Of a DNA stretch of 64,000 nucleotides, positions 7,845-16,910 are shown one piece after another. The position numbers and the translations under genes are program-made. The notes beneath the pieces are model-generated. The model was not told the origin of the DNA, made no database searches, and saw nothing but the letters and a program-made list of their open reading frames with translations. The stretch spans positions 2,753,388-2,817,387 of the forward strand of contig AP019702.1 of assembly GCA_006739055.1 (NCBI GenBank). Direction: 5' to 3'. Source of the stretch: Allostella vacuolata. GTDB taxonomy: Bacteria; Pseudomonadota; Alphaproteobacteria; ATCC43930; Allostellaceae. The first letter of the stretch is position 1. Every line of letters starts with the position of its first letter.

Positions 7845-8801
7845 ATGACCACCCACACCAGGCCCAACCCGTCGTCGACGTCGCCCGTGGTTTCGGCCGC
7901 GGCGCTGCAGCGCGAGCGCTCGATCCTGGTCGCGACCCTGCTCGACCTCAGCATGCTCGGCCCGTACATCCTGGTCGGCCTGTGGGCGAATTCGCTGATG
8001 ATGCTGGCCGAGGCCCTGCGCGGCGGGCTGCTGATCGCGCTCGAGGCGTCGCTGCTCGTGCTGCTGCGGCGGATCCAGCGCGGCCGCATCCACAGCTTCG
8101 ATTACGGCGCGGGCAAGCTGGAGCAGTTCGCCAACCTCGGCATCGGCTTTGCCATGGGCCTGGGCGGGCTGTGGGTTGCGGGTGCGGCCGCCTATCGCTG
8201 GTGGCACCCGCCGGACCAGCAATCGATCGGCCTCGCCGTTGCGGCGGTCCTGGCCACGGCGAACGTGGTGCAGAATGCCGCCGCCTTTCGCGGCATGTGG
8301 CGCGCGGGCCGGGATGGCAGTTCGGTCATCATGGTCGGCCAGATCCGGGCGCGGCTGGCGAAGCTGCTGTGCTCCGGTGTGGTGGTCGTCGCCCTGGCGA
8401 TCAACGCGATGTTCGACGGCGGACCGATCGGCACCCTGGCGGAGGTGCTGGGTTCCTCCTTCGTCTCCCTCCTGATGCTGGAACTGGCGATCTCGATGTG
8501 GCGGCAGTCCCTGCCGTCGCTGCTCGACCGCACGCTGGCCGAGGGCCAGCAGGAGCTCATCAACCGTTCGCTGGCCGCACACTTCGAACGCTACGACGCG
8601 CTGGTCTCCGTCCGTTCCCGGCTGTCCGGAAACACGCCCATCGTCGAGATCGTGCTGGGGTTCGAGCCGCACCGCACCGTCGGCGACGTCCAGCGCGTCG
8701 TCGACGGCGTATCGAGCGAGGTGCGCGAACTCATCTCCGGATCGATGGTGGTGGTCGTGCCGGTCGCCTGGAGCGTCACCCCGGTTCGAGGACAGCCGTA
8801 G
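7845..8801 (+). CDS. Cation-diffusion-facilitator-like membrane protein lacking metal ligands
   Basis: A 318-residue protein with about six hydrophobic segments and the CDF-like loop HSFDYGAGKLEQFAN. A C-terminal cytoplasmic domain (residues ~225-310) resembles the CDF ferredoxin-like domain. In zinc CDF transporters the second and fifth helices carry DxxxD and HxxxD; the matching stretches here read MMLAEALRGG and IRARLAKLL, without those residues. Transport of a different ion or a non-transport role is possible. The 3' end overlaps the convergent acylase gene by 26 bases. Confidence 0.75.
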   Translation: MTTHTRPNPSSTSPVVSAAALQRERSILVATLLDLSMLGPYILVGLWANSLMMLAEALRGGLLIALEASLLVLLRRIQRGRIHSFDYGAGKLEQFANLGIGFAMGLGGLWVAGAAAYRWWHPPDQQSIGLAVAAVLATANVVQNAAAFRGMWRAGRDGSSVIMVGQIRARLAKLLCSGVVVVALAINAMFDGGPIGTLAEVLGSSFVSLLMLELAISMWRQSLPSLLDRTLAEGQQELINRSLAAHFERYDALVSVRSRLSGNTPIVEIVLGFEPHRTVGDVQRVVDGVSSEVRELISGSMVVVVPVAWSVTPVRGQP

Positions 8802-11082
8802 CCGCCGCTTCGCGGCGGATCCGCGCCCAGTCGTAGAGCATCGGCACCAGTTCGCCCGCCGTCCAGGCGGCGTTCTGGTCGGCATAGTGCGGGCTGCCGG
8901 GATGGCCGGAGGCACCGTGGAAGACGATCCAGCGGCAGGCGTCCCAGTCGCCCACATCGAAGACGTAGCGGGCGACCGCGCCATAGGTGGCGGCCAATCC
9001 GGCCGAGCAGGCCAGGCCGGTCGCCAGCACGCAGTCATTGTCGCCGCCGATCGGCCGCGACGCCGGGTCGAGCAGGGCGGCCGCATCCGGGAACTGGCCG
9101 GACAGCGGGTGCACGAACCGCGGCTGGTGCGTCTGCGCCCAGGGGCCCGTGGCGCCTTCGTCGGCGACCCGGGCTAGCGCCTGCTCCAGCGCCGCGTCCC
9201 AGCCGATGCCGTCCAGCAGCGCGGCGTCGTCGGCGCGCAGCAGGGCGGGCAGCGTCCACCACAGCTGGTTGGCCGGGACGACCGGCGGCGGCACCTGCAG
9301 CAGTGGGTCGGCCGCGGCCCGGCCGAGCCCGGACCGCTCGACTAGGATCATCGTCAGGGCGCGGCGCACCCGGGCGTAGGCGCCGGCCGCGACCGAGCCG
9401 CCATCCATGCGCCCGTCCCAGCCGGCGATCAGGTCGCGCAGTGCCCGGCAGGCCGGCTCGGCCGGCGCCAGCCGCGCGACCCGGTCGCGCAGCAGGCGGG
9501 CATTGGGCGAATCCGTGTCCATGTGGATGGCGGCCATGTCCTCGGGCGAGGCGCGGGGCAGGGCGGCCAGGCACTCGGCGATGCGGGCGGCGCGGTAGGG
9601 CGGGTGGCAGTCGGTCGTCAGGTAGTCGGGATGGTCGTCGGCCACCACCCGGTTGTTGGCGGTGACGATGGCCCCGCCGGGAGGGTCGAAGACGCGCGGC
9701 ATGTCCGCCCACGGGATCATGCCCTGCCACTCGTGCTCGCCGGTCCAGCCGGGGACCGGCAGCCAGCCGTTGATCCGCGGCCGCTTCGGCACCTTGGCGC
9801 GGACCAGGTGGCCGATGCGCCCGCCGGTGTCCGCCGCGACCAGGTTGTGGTCGATCAGGCCCCATTCGCGGGTCGACTCGAAGAAGGCGTCGACGGTGTG
9901 GGCGCGCAGCATCGGCAGCAGGCAGTCGAGGGAGCGGTCGGTCTCCGCCACCTGGACGCTGCGGAGCGTGACGGCCGCACCGCCGGCGGGGTCGCCGGCG
10001 ATGACCGGGCCATGGTGGGTTTCCACCACCGTCACCTCGACCGCAGCTGCACCGCGCACGCCGATGCGCTCGACGCGCTGCACGGTCGGCCGCCAATCGC
10101 CGCGGAACTGATACAGGCCGGCATCGCCCGGCCGGAAGCGCTCCACGAACAGGTCGTAGATGTCCATGAAGGCATGGGTGACGCACCAGGCGACCCGGCC
10201 ATTGTGGGCGAAGTGGGGGAAGGCGGGCACCCCCGGCACGGTCAGCCCGATCGCGTCAAACTCCGGGCAGGCGATGTGGCCTTGCGCATACATGCCGGGG
10301 ATCTCGAACACCCGGTGCGGGTCCCCGGCCAGCAGCGGCCGGCCGGTGCTGGTCCGGCCGGGCCCGAGGGCCCAGTTGTTGCTGCCGCCGCCCGTCGCAT
10401 CGGCATCGCCCAGGGCCGCCAGGGCCTCCAGCGCGGGGCCGAGCTCGGCCAGGGTGGCGATCCAGCGGTCGGCCTCCACGCCGGGCGGAATGCACAACAG
10501 GTCGCGGCCGCCATCGTCGTAGCGCAGCTTCGTCACCTGGTCGGGGCCGATCGTGCGCACGGCCGCCGCGCGCCACAGCTTGAACCACACCGATCCCATC
10601 AGGAAGCCGCGCTGGCGCATGGCGGCGATGCTCTGCCACGGCTCCCACGGCTCGGGCGCGGCATCGAGCAGCCGGTACTCGACCGGCAGCACCCCCTGGG
10701 CGATGAAGGCGTTCACCCCCGCGGCATAGGCCGCCAGCATGTCGCGGGTCTCGGCCGAGGCGGCCTCGAGGTCGCGCCGGGAGGCCCCTTCGACATCGAG
10801 CTGCTGGGCCAGGATGTCGGCGGCGACCGCGGCCGGGCCGGCCCACTCGGCATAGCGGCCGACGGCGCGGCGGCGGGCGGCATCCATCTGCCACAACCGG
10901 TCCTGGGCATGGGCGAAGCCTTGCGCGAAGAAGCAGTCGGCGGCGGTGCGGCCGTGGACGTGCGGGATGCCCCAGCGGTCGCGGATGATCTCGACCGGTG
11001 CCACGATGCCGGGCAGGGTCATGCGGCCCTCCAGCGCGGGCACGGCCGCCCGGGCCGCCGTCGCGTCGATCGTCTGCGCCAT
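8776..11082 (-). CDS. Penicillin acylase family amidohydrolase (Ntn hydrolase)
   Basis: A 768-residue protein of the penicillin/acyl-homoserine-lactone acylase family. The N-terminal alpha region (PVEIIRDRWGIPHVHG, FAQGFAHAQDRLWQMD) is followed by the self-cleavage site GGGSNNWALGPGRT near residue 245, where Ser becomes the N-terminal nucleophile of the beta chain. Such enzymes cleave amide bonds of acylated compounds. Unlike most relatives, it shows no signal peptide after the ATG at 11082, suggesting a cytoplasmic enzyme. It is divergent from an ABC transporter operon, which could supply its substrate. Confidence 0.92.
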   Translation of the reverse strand: MAQTIDATAARAAVPALEGRMTLPGIVAPVEIIRDRWGIPHVHGRTAADCFFAQGFAHAQDRLWQMDAARRRAVGRYAEWAGPAAVAADILAQQLDVEGASRRDLEAASAETRDMLAAYAAGVNAFIAQGVLPVEYRLLDAAPEPWEPWQSIAAMRQRGFLMGSVWFKLWRAAAVRTIGPDQVTKLRYDDGGRDLLCIPPGVEADRWIATLAELGPALEALAALGDADATGGGSNNWALGPGRTSTGRPLLAGDPHRVFEIPGMYAQGHIACPEFDAIGLTVPGVPAFPHFAHNGRVAWCVTHAFMDIYDLFVERFRPGDAGLYQFRGDWRPTVQRVERIGVRGAAAVEVTVVETHHGPVIAGDPAGGAAVTLRSVQVAETDRSLDCLLPMLRAHTVDAFFESTREWGLIDHNLVAADTGGRIGHLVRAKVPKRPRINGWLPVPGWTGEHEWQGMIPWADMPRVFDPPGGAIVTANNRVVADDHPDYLTTDCHPPYRAARIAECLAALPRASPEDMAAIHMDTDSPNARLLRDRVARLAPAEPACRALRDLIAGWDGRMDGGSVAAGAYARVRRALTMILVERSGLGRAAADPLLQVPPPVVPANQLWWTLPALLRADDAALLDGIGWDAALEQALARVADEGATGPWAQTHQPRFVHPLSGQFPDAAALLDPASRPIGGDNDCVLATGLACSAGLAATYGAVARYVFDVGDWDACRWIVFHGASGHPGSPHYADQNAAWTAGELVPMLYDWARIRREAAATAVLEPG

Positions 11083-11113
11083 GGCCCGTTTCCCTCCGCT
11101 GCTCCTCTTGCGT

Positions 11114-11133
11114 GGATATATCATATAGTTATA
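11114..11133. promoter_or_regulatory. AT-rich divergent promoter region
   Basis: GGATATATCATATAGTTATA is a sharp AT-rich island between the acylase gene and the divergent transporter operon. On the minus strand TTGCCA lies upstream of TATGAT-like sequence with a short (about 15-base) spacing. The near-palindromic ATATATCATATAG could also be a GntR site. Both readings are inference. Confidence 0.4.
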
Positions 11134-11172
11134 GCGTCGCTGGCAACGGGCGAAACCAGCGGAGCCACGGCG

Positions 11173-12288
11173 GTGCGGCAGGGGCAGGCGGGGGCCGAGG
11201 GGCGGGTGGCCGTCCACGATCTGGTCAAGCGGTTCGGGCCGGTGGCCGCCGTCGACGGCGTCTCGCTGGAGGTGTCGCCGGGGGAGTTCGTGGCGCTCCT
11301 GGGCCCGAGCGGGTCGGGCAAGACGACCATCCTGATGGCCATCGCCGGCTTCGAGTACCCGACCAGCGGCCGGATCGAGATCGGTGGCGACGACGTCACC
11401 TGGGCGCCGGCCAACACCCGCAACCTCGGCATGGTGTTCCAGCGCTACACGCTCTTCCCGCACATGAGCGTGGCCGAGAACATCGCCTTCCCCTTGAAGA
11501 TGCGCGGCGTCGCCCGGGCGGAGCGCGAGCGTCGGGCCCTGGCGGCGCTGGAGACGGTCCGGCTCGGCGGCTATGGCGAGCGCCGGCCCAACCAGCTGTC
11601 GGGTGGCCAGCAGCAGCGCATCGCGCTCGCCCGCGCCATCGTCTACCAGCCGCGCGTGCTGCTGATGGACGAGCCCCTGTCGGCGCTCGACAAGAACCTG
11701 CGCGAGGAGATGCAGCTCGAGATCAAGCACCTGCAGCAGCAGCTCGGCATCACCGTCGTGTTCGTCACCCACGACCAGACCGAGGCCATGACGATGGCCG
11801 ACCGGGTGGCGGTGCTGGACCATGGCCGGCTGCAGCAGGTGGGCGCGCCCCGCGACCTCTACGAGACCCCGGCCACGCCCTTCGTCGCCGGCTTCATTGG
11901 CGAGACCAACTTCCTGCCCGGCCGGACGGTGGCGGCGGCCGGCGACGGCATGCCGGTCGCGGTCGAGCTGGATGGCGGCGGCCGGGCCGAGGCGACCGCG
12001 GTCGGCGCGCTGGCGGCGAACGCCGCGGTCCGCGTCGCCGTCCGGCCGGAGCGCCTGGCGCTGGCGGAGCCGGCCGGCCCGGGCCTCGCCGGGACGGTGA
12101 TCGAGGCGATCTATGCCGGCGTCGCCACCACCTGCATCGCCGATCTCGGCGGCGAGCGCCGGGTGCGCGCCCGCATCGCCGCCGGCACCGGCGGGCGCGC
12201 CTGGTCGGCCGGCGAGCGGGTCGGCGTCTCCTGGCAGGCGGCCGATGCGCGCGCCTTCGCGACCACGGCGTTTGGGGGCCAGGCGTGA
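11173..12288 (+). CDS. ABC transporter ATP-binding protein, PotA/spermidine-putrescine type
   Basis: A 371-residue ATPase with Walker A (GPSGSGKTT), Q-loop (MVFQRYTLFPHMSV), signature LSGGQQQRIALARA, Walker B (VLLMDEPLSALD) and the switch His in VTHDQTEA. A C-terminal TOBE-type domain follows. This family powers uptake of polyamines, opines, iron or similar compounds through two PotBC-like permeases, which follow directly. I chose GTG at 11173, with GGAG upstream; a later GTG at 11206 is possible. The stop overlaps the next start. Confidence 0.93.
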   Translation: MRQGQAGAEGRVAVHDLVKRFGPVAAVDGVSLEVSPGEFVALLGPSGSGKTTILMAIAGFEYPTSGRIEIGGDDVTWAPANTRNLGMVFQRYTLFPHMSVAENIAFPLKMRGVARAERERRALAALETVRLGGYGERRPNQLSGGQQQRIALARAIVYQPRVLLMDEPLSALDKNLREEMQLEIKHLQQQLGITVVFVTHDQTEAMTMADRVAVLDHGRLQQVGAPRDLYETPATPFVAGFIGETNFLPGRTVAAAGDGMPVAVELDGGGRAEATAVGALAANAAVRVAVRPERLALAEPAGPGLAGTVIEAIYAGVATTCIADLGGERRVRARIAAGTGGRAWSAGERVGVSWQAADARAFATTAFGGQA

Positions 12289-13160
12289 GCGCCAGGCGGC
12301 CCGCCGCGTTCTTCCTGGGCGGCCGCCATCTGAGCGAGGCGGCGAGCCTCGCCCTGATCATCCCGTTCCTGGTGCTGCTGTTCGTCGTGTTCCTGCTGCC
12401 GCTCGGCACGCTGCTGCACGAGAGCCTGCTGATGCCGAAGCCGACCACGGCGCACTACCAGCGGGTGTTCGGCGAGCCCGTCTATCTCCGGGTCATGTGG
12501 CGCACCGCGCGGATTGCGGTCTACGTCACCATCGTCACCCTGCTGCTGGGCTATCCGCTGGCCTATGTCATGTCGCGCAGCGGCGGCCTCAGGCTCGGCC
12601 TGATGGCCGCCGCCGTGCTCCTGCCGCTGTGGACCAGCGTCCTGGTGCGCACCTATGCCTGGATGGTCCTGCTGCAGCGCAACGGGCTGGTCAACGAGGC
12701 GCTGACCGGGATCGGCATCGTCGATGCGCCGATCCGGCTGCTCTACACCGAAGGCGCGGTGGTGCTGGCGATGAGCCACGTCCTGCTGCCCTTCATGGTC
12801 CTGCCGGTCTTCTCTGCGCTGAAGGGCATTCCCGACGACTATCCGCGCGCCGCCCTGATGCTGGGCGCGTCCAACTGGAGCGCGTTCCGCGAGGTGGTCT
12901 GGCCCCTGTCGCTGCCGGGCGTGGTCAGCGGCTGCCTGATGGTATTCCTGCTGGCGCTCGGTTTCTTCATCACGCCGGCCCTGATCGGCGGGCCGCAGCA
13001 GATGATGATCGCCACCCTGGTCTCGCAGCAGGTCCGCGAGATGCTGAACTGGCCCTTCGCCGGGGCGCTGGTGGGGGTGCTGCTCGCCTTCGTGCTGGCG
13101 CTGACCATCGCCTTCAACCGCTTCATCCGACTGGAGCGCTTCGTGGGGACCCGGTCGTGA
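12285..13160 (+). CDS. ABC transporter permease, PotB-like
   Basis: A 291-residue inner-membrane permease starting at a GTG that overlaps the ATPase stop. It has about six transmembrane helices. The coupling-loop motif is near residue 195 (DDYPRAALMLGASNWSAFRE, of the EAA type), where it docks on the ATPase. It is the first of two permeases in the PotBC arrangement and is translationally coupled on both sides. Confidence 0.92.
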   Translation: MSARRPAAFFLGGRHLSEAASLALIIPFLVLLFVVFLLPLGTLLHESLLMPKPTTAHYQRVFGEPVYLRVMWRTARIAVYVTIVTLLLGYPLAYVMSRSGGLRLGLMAAAVLLPLWTSVLVRTYAWMVLLQRNGLVNEALTGIGIVDAPIRLLYTEGAVVLAMSHVLLPFMVLPVFSALKGIPDDYPRAALMLGASNWSAFREVVWPLSLPGVVSGCLMVFLLALGFFITPALIGGPQQMMIATLVSQQVREMLNWPFAGALVGVLLAFVLALTIAFNRFIRLERFVGTRS

Positions 13161-13990
13161 GCCGCCCGCCGCGCCCGGGCGGGGTCGGCCGGCTGCTGCT
13201 GCACGCCGTCGCCTATGCCGTGATCGTCTTCCTGCTGCTGCCGACGGTCCTGGTGGCGCCGATGTCGGTGTCGCCCGAGAAGTACCTGCAGTTCCCGCCG
13301 TCCGGCTTCTCGCTGCGCTGGTACGGCGAGTATTTCGCCGACCGGGAATGGATCGAGGCGACGCTGTTCAGCGCCGAGGCCGGGATCATCTCGGCGATCG
13401 GCGCCACCATCATCGGCACCATGACGGCGCTGGCCCTGGTGCGCGGCCGGGTGCGCGGGCGGGCCTTCGTCGAGCTGCTGATCATCGGCCCGGTGGTGGT
13501 GCCGCACATCGCGCTCGCGGTCGCCATGTTCCTCGTCTACGAGCAGCTGCGGCTGACCGGCACGCTGGTCGGCTTCGCCATGGCGCACATCGTGCTGGCC
13601 CTGCCGTTCGCCATCTTCACCGTGCTCGCCGCGCTCTACCGCTTCGACGCCGACCTGGAGATGGCGGCCCTGTCCTGCGGCGCCAGCCGCATCGCCACCT
13701 TCCGCCACGTCACCCTGCCGATGATCGCGCCCGGCGTGGCGTCGGCGGCCCTCTTCGCCTTCATCATCTCCTTCGACGAGGCGGTGGTGTCGTTCTTCAT
13801 CTCCGACCTCGACCGCAAGACGCTGCCCCGCAAGATGTTCGAGGACATCGACTTCGACGTCTCGCCGGTGCTGGCGGCGGTCGCCACCATGCTGAGCCTC
13901 TTGACCATCGCCGTGCTCGTGCTCGGGCACTTCTTCAAGCAGATGGCGGACCGGCGCGCCGCGCCCGCCGCCGGGGGGACCAAGCCATGA
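13157..13990 (+). CDS. ABC transporter permease, PotC-like
   Basis: A 277-residue permease whose GTG start overlaps the stop of the preceding permease. It has hydrophobic helices, and the EAA loop DLEMAALSCGASRIATFRHV with the following LP lies near residue 175. The segment AFIISFDEAVVSFFIS is typical of the second spermidine/putrescine-type permease. It presumably pairs with the preceding protein in the membrane. Its stop overlaps the ATG of the first binding-protein gene. Confidence 0.92.
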   Translation: MSRPPRPGGVGRLLLHAVAYAVIVFLLLPTVLVAPMSVSPEKYLQFPPSGFSLRWYGEYFADREWIEATLFSAEAGIISAIGATIIGTMTALALVRGRVRGRAFVELLIIGPVVVPHIALAVAMFLVYEQLRLTGTLVGFAMAHIVLALPFAIFTVLAALYRFDADLEMAALSCGASRIATFRHVTLPMIAPGVASAALFAFIISFDEAVVSFFISDLDRKTLPRKMFEDIDFDVSPVLAAVATMLSLLTIAVLVLGHFFKQMADRRAAPAAGGTKP

Positions 13991-15039
13991 GGACGTTGCT
14001 GGCAGCGGCCGTTGGTCTGACGGTAGGCGCGCTTACGGTGGGGACGGGGGCGGCATACGCCCAGAAGAAGGAAGTGGTGATCGCGGCCACCGGCGGCACC
14101 ATGGAGCGTGCCCTGGTCGAGCATTTCTACAAGCCGTTCGAGGAGGCGACGGGCATCCCCGTCAACAAGGTCACGACCGAGCTGCCCTCCCAGTGGGCGC
14201 GCGTCCAGGCCAATGCCCGCACCGGCCGTCAGCAGTACGACATCGTCACCGCCACCTTCCCGGACCTGATCCAGCACAGGGACCAGCTGGTGCCGATCGA
14301 CTGCGACCGGATGCCGAACATGAAGCGCGCCTCGCCCGGCGCCTGCATGCCCTACGGGGTGATGCGCTCGATCGGCGCCATGGTCATGGTCTGGAACACC
14401 GACATGCTGAAGGGCCGGACGCCCGAGAGCTGGAAGGACTTCTACGACGTCCAGGGCTTCCCCGGTCCGCGCGGCCTGCCCGATACCGGCGACCGGGAAT
14501 ACTGGGTGCCGGTCACGGCCCTGCTGGCCGACGGGGTGGAGAAGGACAAGCTCTTCCCGCTCGACCTCGACCGCGCCTACCGCAAGCTCGACCAGATCAA
14601 GCCGCACGTCGCCGTGTGGTGGAAGAGCGGCGACCATGTGCAGCAGATCCTGCGCTCGGGCGAGGTGGCGATGACCATGAGCTACAGCGGCCGCGCCCTC
14701 ATCATGTCGCGGGAGCGGCCGAACGTGCAGATGACCTTCAACCAGGGCATCCGCGACGTCGGCATCTGGGCGGTGATCAAGGGCGGCCCCAACACCGAGG
14801 GGGCGATGACCTTCCTCGACTTCTTCATGGGCGGGCCGGAGCGGCACGTGAAGTTCGCCGACCAGCTCAACACCGCGACCGCCAACCTCGACGCGCTCGA
14901 CCTGCTGCCGGAGGCCGAGCGCCGCCGCCGCGCCAACCACCCCGACAACTGGGCGCGCCAGGTCGTGCCCGACTTCGAATGGATCGGCGCCAACCGCGAG
15001 AAGCTGCGCGAGCGCTGGGTCGCCTGGCTGACGCGCTGA
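13987..15039 (+). CDS. ABC transporter periplasmic binding protein, first of two paralogues
   Basis: A 350-residue extracellular binding protein with a Sec signal (LLAAAVGLTVGALTVGTGAA, then YAQ). The mature part begins KKEVVIAATGGTMERALVEH, the pattern of PotD/Fe-type binding proteins. It shares many blocks with the protein at 15824-16891, for example GLPDTGDREYWVP against ALPDTGDREWWVP, and DRAYRKLD with IKPHVA in both. It is translationally coupled to the permease genes and so is the likely main receptor. The ligand is unknown. Confidence 0.92.
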   Translation: MRTLLAAAVGLTVGALTVGTGAAYAQKKEVVIAATGGTMERALVEHFYKPFEEATGIPVNKVTTELPSQWARVQANARTGRQQYDIVTATFPDLIQHRDQLVPIDCDRMPNMKRASPGACMPYGVMRSIGAMVMVWNTDMLKGRTPESWKDFYDVQGFPGPRGLPDTGDREYWVPVTALLADGVEKDKLFPLDLDRAYRKLDQIKPHVAVWWKSGDHVQQILRSGEVAMTMSYSGRALIMSRERPNVQMTFNQGIRDVGIWAVIKGGPNTEGAMTFLDFFMGGPERHVKFADQLNTATANLDALDLLPEAERRRRANHPDNWARQVVPDFEWIGANREKLRERWVAWLTR

Positions 15040-15047
15040 AGCCCGGC

Positions 15048-15806
15048 ATGGCCCCCGGTCCGGCGCCCGGCCTGGCGATGGACGAGAGCTTCGGGCCGCT
15101 CGAACGCGAGAGCCTGACGGCACGCGTCTATGGCGAGCTGCGCGCGGCCCTGATGGAGGGGCGCTTCTGGCCGGGCCACCGCTTCAAGATCCGCGAGCTG
15201 GCGGCCGCCATGCGGGTGTCCGAGACCCCGGTGCGCGAGGCGCTGATGCAGCTGGTGCGCGAGCGCGGGCTGGAGATGCATGCCGGCCGCTCGATCACCG
15301 TCGCCCGCCTGTCGCTGGCCCAGTACCTGGAGCTGCGCACCATCCGCCTGATGCTGGAAGGGCTGGCGGCCGAGACGGCGGCGACCCGCATCGGCCCGGA
15401 CGGGATCGCCACCCTGGCGGCGGCGCACGAGGAGCTGGTCGCGGCCGAGCGGGCCGGGCGCTGGCGCGCGGCGATCCGCGCCAACTGGCGGTTCCACCAC
15501 ACGCTCTACCGCGCGGCGGCGATGCCGGAGCTGCTGGCGCTCCTGGAGGGCCTCTGGCTGCGCAACGGGCCGCTCCTCAACTACCTCTACCCGCACGCGA
15601 TGCCGACCTATGCCGGGCGGCACCGGCACCTGGAGGTCCTGGACGCGCTCGCCCGGCGGGACGCGGTCCAGGTCCGGGCCGCGATCCAGGCCGACACCAT
15701 CGAGGGCGGCCGGCTTCTGGTGCAGCTTCTGGAAGACATGGAAACCGGCCGGGTCGCCTTGATCGAAGGTCCGGCGGCGAGCATCGTCGAACACGCCACC
15801 GAATGA
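15048..15806 (+). CDS. GntR-family transcriptional regulator, FCD type
   Basis: A 252-residue regulator. It has an N-terminal winged helix (TARVYGELRAALMEGRFWPG, then IRELAAAMRVSETPVREALM) and an all-helical FCD ligand domain with ELRTIRLMLEGLA and the metal/ligand His residues in WRFHHTLYRAA and GRHRHLEVLDAL. It probably controls the surrounding transport and amide operon in response to the imported compound. ATG at 15048 was chosen; ATG at 15078 is also in frame and neither has a strong ribosome site. It sits between the two binding-protein genes. Confidence 0.9.
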   Translation: MAPGPAPGLAMDESFGPLERESLTARVYGELRAALMEGRFWPGHRFKIRELAAAMRVSETPVREALMQLVRERGLEMHAGRSITVARLSLAQYLELRTIRLMLEGLAAETAATRIGPDGIATLAAAHEELVAAERAGRWRAAIRANWRFHHTLYRAAAMPELLALLEGLWLRNGPLLNYLYPHAMPTYAGRHRHLEVLDALARRDAVQVRAAIQADTIEGGRLLVQLLEDMETGRVALIEGPAASIVEHATE

Positions 15807-15823
15807 ATCAACAGGAGGGCAGA

Positions 15824-16891
15824 ATGGGGATCTCGAGACGCACCGTCGTGGCCGGCGGGCTGGCGCTGTCGGCCGTCGCGCTGGCAGGCTGGGCGCTTCC
15901 CGCCGCCGCCCAGAAGGGCGACGTCATCATCGCCACCACCGGCGGGTTGATGGAGAAGAGCCTGCAGGAGCATTTCTACAAGCGCTTCGAGGCCGAGACG
16001 GGCATCCGCGTCCGCTCCGTGCCGATCGAGCTGCCCGACCAGTGGGCGCGCGCGGTGGCCGGCGCGCGCAGCGGCAACGTGCCGTTCGACATCGTCACGG
16101 CGACGCCGCCCGACCTCGTCCAGCGCAAGGACATCCTGCAGCCGCTCGACTGCGCCAACATGCCGTCGGTGCAGGCCAACGCCCTGCCCAATTCCTGCTT
16201 CCCGCACGGGTTGACGCGCACGGCCGGCGGCATGACCCTGGTATGGAGCACCAAGGCCTTCCCCGGCGACAAGGCGCCGAAGAGCTGGGCCGACTTCTTC
16301 GACGTGAAGAACTTCCCGGGCCCCCGCGCGCTCCCCGACACCGGCGACCGCGAATGGTGGGTCCCGACCATGGCGCTGATCGCCGACGGGGTGCCGGCCG
16401 ACAAGCTGTTCCCGCTCGATGTCGATCGCGCCTACAGGAAGCTCGACACCATCAAGCCGCACGTCGCCGCCTGGTGGAAGAGCGGCGACAACATCATGCA
16501 GATCATGCGCGGCGGCGACGCCGTCATGACCATGTCCTATTCCAGCCGCTCGGTGCCGCTCGCCCGCTCGGGCGATTTCGACTTCACCTGGAACGGGGCG
16601 ATCCGCGACGTCGGCAACTGGGCGGTGCTGAAGGGCGGGCCGAACACCAAGAACGCCATCGCCTTCCTGGAATTCTTCGTCAAGGGCCCGGCCGAGCACG
16701 TGCCGTTCAGCGCCAAGGTCAGCTTCGACAGCAACAACCGCGAGGCGCCGTCCATGGTGCCGGCCGAGGAGCGGCGCTTCCGCCCGTCCTGGCCGGACAA
16801 CTGGTCGAAGCTGGTGATCGCGGACTATGAATGGATCGCCGCCAACCGCGACCAGCTGCGCGAGCGCTGGACGACCTGGGTCACGAAGTAA
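15824..16891 (+). CDS. ABC transporter periplasmic binding protein, second paralogue, Tat-like signal
   Basis: A 355-residue paralogue of the protein at 13987-15039. The ATG at 15824 follows AGGAGG by five bases and is preferred to an ATG at 15803 overlapping the regulator stop. The N-terminus MGISRRTVVAGGLALS has a twin-arginine-like pattern, unlike the plain Sec signal of its paralogue. The mature part begins KGDVIIATTGGLMEKSLQEH. A second receptor on one transporter may widen its ligand range. It is followed directly by the dimethylformamidase-like genes. Confidence 0.9.
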   Translation: MGISRRTVVAGGLALSAVALAGWALPAAAQKGDVIIATTGGLMEKSLQEHFYKRFEAETGIRVRSVPIELPDQWARAVAGARSGNVPFDIVTATPPDLVQRKDILQPLDCANMPSVQANALPNSCFPHGLTRTAGGMTLVWSTKAFPGDKAPKSWADFFDVKNFPGPRALPDTGDREWWVPTMALIADGVPADKLFPLDVDRAYRKLDTIKPHVAAWWKSGDNIMQIMRGGDAVMTMSYSSRSVPLARSGDFDFTWNGAIRDVGNWAVLKGGPNTKNAIAFLEFFVKGPAEHVPFSAKVSFDSNNREAPSMVPAEERRFRPSWPDNWSKLVIADYEWIAANRDQLRERWTTWVTK

Positions 16892-16910
16892 GGGAGAGGT
16901 ACGAGCCGCC

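Noticed and set aside
8776-8801. Overlap of the CDF-like and acylase genes as a sign of a frameshift
   Set aside because: Both C-termini look natural and convergent 3' overlaps of this size are common in such compact genomes.
9523-11172. Possible long N-terminal extension of the ABC ATPase
   Set aside because: This stretch is antisense to the acylase gene. The ATPase domain begins just after the GTG at 11173, which has its own ribosome site.
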